Source of the DNA: Melitaea cinxia
Taxonomy: Eukaryota; Arthropoda; Insecta; Lepidoptera; Nymphalidae
DNA length: 64,000 nt
NCBI RefSeq assembly: GCF_905220565.1
Contig: NC_059405.1
Span: 13,594,081 to 13,658,080 of the forward strand
Reading direction: 5' to 3'
Part shown: positions 56,074 to 64,000 of the stretch, in pieces
Numbering within the stretch: position 1 is the first letter of the stretch
How the letters are laid out: each line of letters begins with the position of its first letter
Translations under genes and position numbers: made by a program
The notes under the pieces: model-generated
The model's input: only the letters and a program-made list of their open reading frames with translations
What the model was told of the DNA's origin: nothing
The model's database searches: none

Positions 56074-57294
56074 TTCCTCGCTGCGTCTGTAGATTTCTGG
56101 AGTTTTGTGATTTACCGATCGTAATTTTCATACCTAATATCAGCATTAAACAAATAGCTTTCAACTCTTAAGAATTACAAAACATCAAAAATCTATCAAA
56201 AATGCGAAGCTTTAAAAATAAATAAAAATATTAATAATAAAAAAATAATAAAAATAATCAAAAGAAAACTTCAGACTTAATTTGTTTAATGTGTATTATT
56301 TTGTGGAAATTTATCTATTTATGCATGAATAATACAGCATTGTGATGTATAGACTGATGGCCATAAAGTCTTAGTAATAGGATTTTATCAACAGCAAAAC
56401 GATGCATAAGTCTAAATAATAAAAAAATCATAAACTTCTTTTAAATTGGTTAAAATTATAATAATTTAAAACAATAAAGTTATTTTATAATAAAGTCAAA
56501 AGGCGATTTGCTTTTCATGTCAAGCATTTACGCATTACGCTTTTATGTCAAGGATTTTTGGAATCAATAAAATTACTGCTTATATGGAAAAGTGCTATAA
56601 TAACCTTTACGTTCCTGACTGTGAATTAATTTTTTTTCAATTCGTTTAATTTTTCATGATACTCTGACATAATATTTCATATATTATTTCATTATAAGTT
56701 TTTTTTTTGTTTATTTTTTTTATAAATAACTCTATTCCGATGGTTACGGACGGGACGGAGTTTATTATGCAATGCATCAAATAAAAAAAAAAAAAATTGG
56801 TTGCCTGTAAAGTAGGTATACGGGCGAAAGTTTTACGTGACAACGACTTTGAGTGGTAAAATAATTTTAATGTGAATATTCATTCGTATAGTAGGAAGAA
56901 GGATGAAGGATGAATATTTAAAACATTAATTTATACAAGAAGAATCTCGCACTGAATTTCATATTAACAAAATTTTATTTTTACCTTTACACATACATAC
57001 GTAATTATATACAAATATACATACAATAACTTGCAATACATTTGCGTACAATGAAACAGCGTTTACTACAACTTAACTTGTTCCTATCTGAGTGATTTTG
57101 CCCGAGTGGAAGGGATGCGTGCCTCTCACTCGCTCTCATTGTGAGCGCATAACGTGAGCGGAGCGTAACGCAGTTTCTTGAAGTGTCACCCGGCAAACCA
57201 ATTTATAAGACGTTGTCACGTCAACACTTAAATTGCTCAAATGCTAGGTTAAACTTTTTTTTACGTTTTTTTTTAACTTGCAGTGATGTTTGTA

Positions 57295-57312
57295 CGTATG
57301 TATGTATGTATG
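57295..57312. repeat. (TATG)n microsatellite
   Basis: About four tetranucleotide units; no LINE body next to it. Confidence 0.8.
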
Positions 57313-57559
57313 TTTGTTCGGATGCGATCTTGCAACTAAATTTTAAGGGACACATTTAGTTTCCATGCTCACAAACTTTCACTATCGATATATGTATTAC
57401 ATAATTCATATGATATAAATGCTTGTCGCGAGAATTACTTTTGTAGATAAACAAGGAAATTAAATACCTTGATCTGGTTGATTTTAATTTTTTTTTAAAT
57501 TTTCAAACTAAGTAAGTATGGTTACGTTAATCTCGGGACAAGCTTTTATATCATACTAG

Positions 57560-57592
57560 TGGTCGCCCAGTGGTCGCCCAGTGGTCGAAATT
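57560..57592. repeat. Short tandem repeat of AGTGGTCGCCC
   Basis: The 11-bp unit occurs twice and a third time partly (AGTGGTCGAAA). The same phrase with its flank (CGAATTTCGACCACTGGGCG) is found reversed near 4470, so it belongs to a dispersed repeat. Confidence 0.75.
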
Positions 57593-57880
57593 CGATCATA
57601 ATTAATTTAATTTGTAAGTTTAAACAAAAGAGTATATATGTGCGTGTGTCAAATACATGGTAGTGTGTGTAAAGTATTTTGTATGCATATTTAAAAAAAA
57701 ATTAGCACTCTGCATTCCTTCCCTATATAAACTATAAGTGTGCGAAATTTAATGGTATAAAGTAAATAAATGTCAAACATGTAATTCTACTATATATATA
57801 ACTGAATGTGATTACGTATAACACAAATACATATATTTTACGTATAATACAAATACATATAGTATAAAACAAATACATAT

Positions 57881-58293
57881 TAGGTCGGGGAAAAAGCACT
57901 TTTGACATCAAAATTTCCTGACTGAAAACGCTTAAACCAGTTTTGTGGGGAAAATCCATCATGAATACTCTCCAGCGCGGGGGCGCCAGAGAGTTATGTC
58001 AGACTCCTACTGACTAAAAAACCACCACGTGTGAACAGTCGTACTGACACTGTATTAGGTCCATAAATGTCACAAATTTTTTTTCTCGGCTTGAGTCGCT
58101 TTTTCGCTTTTTAAAATATAGATAGAATAACAAAAGTAAAGTGTCGGGGTATTTTTTTTTACTTTTTAATTCTATCTTTAAAATATCACCTTTTCATGGT
58201 ATCAAAACCAGCCAGTTATATAAACAATACAACCAAAAAGATTTTACAGCAATTTTTTACTAGAAAATACGAAAAGACTTTTTCCTCGACCAC
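57881..58293. mobile_element. Mariner-like MITE
   Basis: The left end TAGGTCGGGGAAAAAGCACT and the right end, whose reverse complement is GGTCGAGGAAAAAGTCTTTT, form imperfect inverted repeats about 412 bp apart. This end sequence resembles mariner-type termini. No transposase is left; the overlapping minus-strand ORF is a shadow. Confidence 0.65.
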
Positions 58294-58965
58294 CAATTGT
58301 ATTATATGTACAATTGTACATACATACTTATAATACACAGAGGTATATAACAAATTAATCAAAATAAAAGCGCTCTGTATGCTTTACTCTCTATGCTTTA
58401 TGTTCAAGTGTATGGAGATAAAGTTTTTATGACACGAACAATTTGTATTGTCTCCAGTCTAGTCTAGTCGGATCATTCTGACTTAGTATTGTATTTATCT
58501 ACACTTATAAATTTACAGAACTTATTTGAAGATTTTGAATATATATGAGATAGGTACTTAGTTCTGGTGTGAATTATTTCTTTAAAAATATCGTTATTAG
58601 TGTTTTAGAAATGTAAACAGTTTTAATAAGAATTATTGAATAAAATAACATTACAGCAAAAAAAATTGAACCATGTGTGTATGTAACCATATGATATCAT
58701 AATTTTATAGGTTTTCAGGCACTGTTTTGACGTTGAATACTTTAAAAGGCGTGAGATTGAAAACTTCTTATTCTGGTATTTTTATGCGAAATTATATTGT
58801 CTTTCTAGAAAGTGCAATGACAAAACGCTTTGCTATTTACAAATGCATACTGTCCGACTACAGCATTAGTAAATATTTTAAACAAACTGTAAATTTCTTT
58901 ATTTCTGAATTTCACATTTTTAGGTGTAATATTTCAGTTTTTCAAAAAATAAATAAATAAATGCT
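58294..58965. other. Intergenic, no gene seen
   Basis: AT-rich; the plus-strand ORF at 58727-58960 ends in (AATA)n and looks like chance. Confidence 0.35.
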
Positions 58966-59160
58966 TCACACTCAACGGCCCCCAGTAGGATTTTTTACTG
59001 TGTCGGGGGTCCGGAAACACACACACAATACACAAGCACTACGCCCAGACCACGACAAACATCTATATTCCCTATACAAATGTTTGTAGTGAGCGGGGAC
59101 CGAGCCCGCGACCGCCAGCGCAACAGCCAGTGCTGTGACCGCTGCGCCAACGCGTCGTCA
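58966..59160 (-). mobile_element. tRNA-headed SINE (family B), reverse head-containing copy
   Basis: The reversed B box (GGACCGAGCCCGC) and A box (TGCGCCAACGCG) are both well preserved at 59096-59155; the body is short and differs from 40281, so it may be a subfamily. Confidence 0.75.
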
Positions 59161-59267
59161 ATTCGAATTGAAATGCATGCGTACGTAGTAACGTGACTAA
59201 ATTTTAATCAATAAAAGAATCTTTGTTTTTTATACATACATTGAGATTTTTGACTATTTAGATGAAA

Positions 59268-59520
59268 CCACAATGATGAGCAAACCAGAGCGTTGTAATG
59301 GTGAGTAAAACACCGACGGTTGCGGGTTCGATTTTCGCTCGGCATGGAAATTTGTAAGTAGACAAACATTTCTTTTCAGTTTTGATTCCCTCACCGTGCC
59401 TCGGAAACCATATTAAGCTGGTGGTCCCAGTTTTCGTCATAAAGGTGAATCAATAATCTCTAGTCCGTCTTCTACATGGAGAAAGAGACCTATGCCCAGC
59501 AGTGGAATGCTACAGGCTGA
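59268..59520 (+). mobile_element. tRNA-headed SINE (family B), drifted sense copy
   Basis: It contains GTTGCGGGTTCGATTTTCGC and the end phrase CCTATGCCCAGCAGTGGAAT then GCTACAGGCTGAAT. It lies about 110 bp from the reverse copy at 58966, head to head. Confidence 0.75.
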
Positions 59521-60659
59521 ATCGTTGTCATATTTTATCAATTTATTTATTCAGATAACTTTGTATATAAAATAATATTAGGTAGAAAATATTCCAGCTA
59601 CTTTTAAAGGTTCGAAGTTTAAAATTTTTCAAAAGATACAACCATTTCTTTGTAGAGTACGATGACCTTATCTGGCGGTATTTTTGACACAATGGGCCTG
59701 ATAGCCTCGTAACTGTTAAGTGCCTCAACGTACCCGTAAAGTTAAACACAACAAAACCATAAACAAAATATTATTCATACCTAACGTCAATTCGAGACAA
59801 GTAAGTAATAGCTGTAAAACCTAACAATTTTCCATAGTTACAAGGACACTCATTGTTCCTTAAACTCTTTTTTTCTCAAACATAGTTCAGTGAATATCTT
59901 GCTCCAATCAATCAAGTTTCCATTAAAATAAATCAACTTAAATATACTCTAATATTAATATTTAAATATACTCGTAATAAGTACGTGTCATTTTATGTTC
60001 GTATTAAAGCATTTAACATTCTGTAGATAATCTTAATGATGTCTTAATTAGATATTTAGACATTGAAATTGAGTAGCTTATAAAATTCTAACGCTTGGCG
60101 ATGAAAGCGATCATCAGAGAAAAATTTAGAGGCTGTTTTTGTTTGTATTCATTTATATCAATACAACTCAGGGACATTTTTATTGAATATTCAAAAAATT
60201 TAAAAACCCTTACATGTCAAAGAAAAAAGGTGACAGGCGTGAATCTCTGAACATCTGAACAGACATAAAAGACTGTTCTCTTTAGCAACTATACTTGACT
60301 TCAAGATTTACTTTTGCATGATATGTTTCAAATCATCTTTATAATATCTAATATTGTTAATGTTTTTCGATTTTTGTAATCTTACTTACTTAATCTTACT
60401 TACTTCTCTTTAGCTTTTACTGAATATAATTTTGTAGTAATACATACATATAGGTTAGTAGTAATTCTCAGTGTTGTTTTAAAATGTGTGTGTGGAAAAA
60501 ATATGAACATTTCCTACATATTTTTTTTAGAAAATATGAAATAAAAATAGAAAAAATCCTGAGCTGGTGACTCTTCTGGTGACTCTTCTGCTGGATCGAA
60601 TTTTACCAAACGTAGTTCAAAACTACTGCATCTACATCCATCATCGACTGAAATCATCG
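59521..60659. other. Intergenic, no gene seen
   Basis: AT-rich with no recurring repeat; a TACTTAATCTTACTTACTT duplication lies near 60380. Confidence 0.35.
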
Positions 60660-60665
60660 ATCGAT

Positions 60666-60950
60666 TTAACTGAGGTAGAGCACAGCAGGAATTTCCTGCT
60701 CAAAATATGGAGCAGCCCGACTGGGGTAGTACCTCGACCTTACAGAAGATCACAGCAAAATAATACTGTTTTCAAGCAGTATTGTGTTCCTGTTGGTGAG
60801 TAAGGTGACCAGAGCTCCTGGGGGGATTGGGGATTGGGTCGGCAACGCGCTTGCGATGCTTCTGGTGTTGCAGGCGTCTATAAGCTACGGTCATCGCTTA
60901 CGATCAGGTAAGCCGTACGCTTGTTTGCCGACCTAGTGACATAAAAAAAA
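60666..60950 (+). mobile_element. SINE-like family A copy with 6-bp target duplication
   Basis: A sense copy of 285 bp ending in 8-9 A. ATCGAT occurs immediately before (60660-60665) and immediately after (60951-60956), giving the clearest target duplication of this family. Confidence 0.88.
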
Positions 60951-60956
60951 ATCGAT

Positions 60957-63036
60957 GCCACAGGCAGACACACAGACATTGGCGCCAAACGTCTTTTTTC
61001 GTCGAAGCTAAATAAAAAAAAAAAAAAAAAAAAACTAGCATAGGTGAAAAGTGTAGATTTTTTTTCATACAGAGTGTTAAAATAAAATTGTAACCAAATT
61101 AACGTAAAATCTATATTCTACATGTACGTACATTGCGCGATACATTTATCTTTCCGAAGTAAAAGTTAAGCAAAGTTATAATTGGAAAAATTTGTTCGTA
61201 TTTCGGTCTTAGAATCGTAAATTTATATTTTTTAACAGCTACTTGTAATAACTTTGATTTATAATGATTTAAATGTATTCAAATATTTTAAAGGATGTAT
61301 ATTAAATTTCAAGAACACTATGTAGTTATTTTAGATCTAAATTTTACAGCAAATTTTTAGTTGGGTTTTTTATTTTTTATTATTATTAATAACAATATTT
61401 TTTTTAATTATATCTCCCGACATTCCTGGAAAACATTCATATTTTTTAATATATATATATATTACAATTGATACAACATCGAGTTTTGCAACTTTTGTCG
61501 GAGAGGCAATAATAAAAATACTTATTTTGTTGCTACTTGTTGTCACATTTGTCTCAGGGCCATCTAATTTGTAATTTCATCAATTATTTGCCTTATTAGT
61601 CTAGGTAGAGGTACGTTTAATATTATAATTTGAAGTTAGCTACGAATCATAACACTACAAAAAATCCATTGTTCTAACGTTTTCCCCTTTAAAAAACTAG
61701 GTATATATTATATATGTATGTCGTTTGTCTGACAGACCAACACGAGGGTATAGCGACATCTATCTCGCAACATACGACTTAAAACTGACGTAACCTACAT
61801 CGCGATATTAAAGTTATCCGAGCGATTGAAAATATGTATAAGAACCTAACAATAACCGTGGAGGGTGGCAGTTGCCCACCAGACACAACACTCGTCTGGT
61901 AGGAAGATCATTCTACGATCCCTTACGATGGTGAATGAGGAACTTTACACCCTGCTCCACCTCATCCAAAAAAAGTATATGAAGGTTAATATCAACTAAT
62001 ACTATAAATATTTATAAAACGATATTTTTTTCTAAAATAATACAAAAAATACGATATTTTATAACATGAAATTAGTTTTAAAAAATCTAGGAAATTATTT
62101 TGCGTAAAATACATGACCTAAATGTTAGCGCCAAATAGTAATTATAAATTATTTTAATTGGAAAAACGAAACCGTGTATACTTTATGAGCAGTAATCAGC
62201 GACGTGGGACATACACATTGAATAATTTTATAAAATTATTACTAAGGTTCGTTTCAATGAAGTTGTGTAAAAAAACATAGTTTTTTTTTTAAGCTTATGA
62301 TTTATTAAAATTTCAAAACTTTTTGAGTGGAGTAAATACAGAAGTTTTCTCTGTGGAATATACATTAGGAATCGGTAGGTTTAGATCACCTATAATTAGT
62401 TTTTTAAATTACTACAATTTTTATTTGTCAATTAAGATCGAAAAAAGCTTTTGAAATCTAATTGAAAAAATAAATTTTTGGTTTGATTTTATCTATTTTG
62501 TTGTATATTTTATCTTATAGGGATGAATTAAATATTACAATTTATGGGAATTCATCGTATACAACATTATCAAATATCCACTGTATCTTCAAACGTAATA
62601 CGTTATTGCGTTGTTACGTAGTTTTCACTTGAAAAACATTTTTTTTAAATTGCACGATATTGCTTTTCTTCGCCTCGTTTGAACTCCTTGCCTCGCCTCG
62701 CCTCGTCTAGCTTCACTTGAATAGCGTCTTATGCAAGTTTTAGACGCATCAATTCTTATTACCTCTATAACAAACTCAGTCAAACGAATATAATTTGTAT
62801 AATGAAATACGGTATTAATTTCATCGAGTCAGACTTCATACAAGCGCGTTTGTGGTCACGTAGGCGACCACTGAGTCTAAGCATTCAATTACAAATCACA
62901 TAGTTTCAAATGGAATTGGTTCGTTAACCTTTGCTATATCAGCTGTTAAAATATTCTACTGAAAAAGAATACTAGATAAGTGTGAACGCATATAACGTTA
63001 GGTAGAGAATAAATGTACTGTATAAATGAGTAATAG
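60957..63036. other. Intergenic, A-runs and one structured patch
   Basis: Contains a 22-A run (61015-61036) with no retroelement body directly upstream that I can name, a (TA)n run near 61450, and a GC-richer patch at 61855-61970 with a 7-bp hairpin (ACCAGAC/GTCTGGT, 61878-61900). Confidence 0.4.
62689..62708. repeat. (CCTCG)n pentanucleotide repeat
   Basis: Three to four CCTCG units in otherwise AT-rich DNA. Confidence 0.75.
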
Positions 63037-63682
63037 AAAAAGCCTATGATAGAGTGATGAGGAATGAATTGTGGTCAGCATTGTCCGTGAATGGTGTGAG
63101 CAGTGTCCTCATACGAGCATTGCAATCTCTTTATAGGAATTCAACAAGGCTCGTTTGGCTGTGCATGAGGGGGTGTCGTTCCGACACTCATGTACGGAAG
63201 TGAAAGTTGGGTATGGCAGAAGAAACATGAAAGCAGAATAAATGCAGTTGTGATGAGAGCGTTAAGAAGTATGATAGGAGTTAAACTGAGTGACAGGATA
63301 AGAAATAGTGAGATAAGGAAACGATGTGGTCTGAAAGAAGATGAAGTGACAAAAATTGAGAAAGGTATGCTCAGATGGTTTGGCCATGTCGAGAGAATGA
63401 GTGAAGAACGATTGACGAAAAAAGTGTATAAGGCGAGTGTAAATGGAAGAGATGGAAAGGGTAGACCTAGGCGGACGTTTTACCAAATAAGGGACGTCAT
63501 GAAAAAAGGCCAGGTCAAGAGTACCCTAAACCGAAGAGCAGGTATGAAGGGAATAATGAAAGTGGACGAAGCGAAAGAAGTATGTAAGGATCGTAGCAAG
63601 TGGAAAGAAGTGGTCTCTGTCTACCCCTACGGGAAAGAGGCGTGATTATATTTATGTATGTATGTATGTATAAATGAGTGCA
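63037..63682 (+). mobile_element. RTE-like LINE fragment: RT scrap plus ORF2 C-terminus
   Basis: The first part (63037-63175) translates as KAYDRVMRNELWSAL...LIRALQSLYRNSTR, a reverse-transcriptase segment. After an internal deletion near 63178 the frame 63190-63645 gives YGSESWVWQKKHESRINAVV...MLRWFGHVERM...GKGRPRRT...AKEVCKDRSKWKEVV, the standard post-RT region of this LINE type in insects. The 3' end is a short TATG microsatellite (63654-63672), usual for RTE-type elements, not poly(A). Confidence 0.85.
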
Positions 63683-64000
63683 TAAAATATATATAGGCTA
63701 ATTACTAAAATGTAATTGGGCATATAACTAATAAATTACGTATCTTGCTCGTGAATGCTTTTGGATTTTCAAAAACATTATTTTTTTAAAGTGCTTGTTT
63801 CATAGGAAATATAACGTACTAAAAATAGACAGCGAAACCCTAATTTCTACACATTCATGTTTGTTTTGGAAATATTTTAATTTTTCTTTCACATACTTTT
63901 TTTTCTGTCGTTTCATTTTTTTGTTGGACTTAAGAAACAATATAAGGCTTGAGTATGAAAAAAATAAGGAGTGCAAATCTGTAAAATAGCAACGCTGACC
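63683..64000. other. Window end, no feature seen
   Basis: AT-rich; the ORF at 63795-63989 has no motif and I do not support it. Confidence 0.35.

Larger units (their letters stand above)
56074..57880. other. Intergenic, no gene seen
   Basis: AT-rich with A- and T-runs. A more GC-rich patch at 57080-57200 contains GAGTGGAAGGG and CGCTCTCATTGTGAGCG (imperfect palindrome) but no supported ORF. Confidence 0.35.

Overview
This is an AT-rich eukaryotic window, most likely from a moth or butterfly (Lepidoptera). The assignment rests on three things: split genes with GT-AG introns, one clearly recognisable insect gene (a Stubble-type transmembrane serine protease), and a dense set of interspersed repeats of lepidopteran type (tRNA-headed SINEs, R1-like and RTE-like LINE tails, Helitron-like debris). 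There are no bacterial-style operons, ribosome binding sites or CRISPR arrays. Most of the 64 kb is intergenic, intronic or transposon-derived.

Layout. 1-7359: repeats, probably the large upstream intron of the Stubble-like gene, whose 5' exons I do not see. 7360-12660 (+): seven 3' exons of that gene: a six-cysteine knotted domain, two Ser/Thr/Pro-rich linker exons, and four exons encoding a complete trypsin-like catalytic domain. A truncated R1-like LINE sits in the intron just before the second linker exon, and a nested pair of SINE-like elements sits in the last intron. 12661-17000: 3' flank and repeats. 17049-18143 (-): an uninterrupted 364-codon ORF for an unrecognised protein with about 15 Q/P-rich pentapeptide-like units. 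18144-36320: mainly unannotated AT-rich DNA with SINE, LINE and Helitron-like pieces. 36322-38730: a 5' LTR plus a broken gag-protease region of a Gypsy-type retrotransposon. 38731-49500: repeats, including four 282-bp tandem units at 46.6-47.7 kb inside a Helitron-like element. 49505-55005 (-): a coiled-coil protein gene with one coding exon and a probable 5'UTR exon about 4.5 kb upstream; its intron holds a TA-flanked DNA transposon (52529-54213) with perfect 26-bp terminal inverted repeats and a dead transposase C-terminus. 55-64 kb: repeats, a mariner-like MITE and, at the end, an RTE-like LINE fragment.

The three cellular genes show no sign of working together. The Stubble-like protease would act at the epithelial surface, the coiled-coil protein looks intracellular, and the pentapeptide-repeat protein has no visible targeting signal. 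The strongest leads are the two unrecognised proteins, the way mobile elements crowd the splice sites of the protease gene, the deletion derivative of the TA-target transposon with its array of subterminal motifs, and the 282-bp tandem array. I did not find a convincing new multi-gene system.
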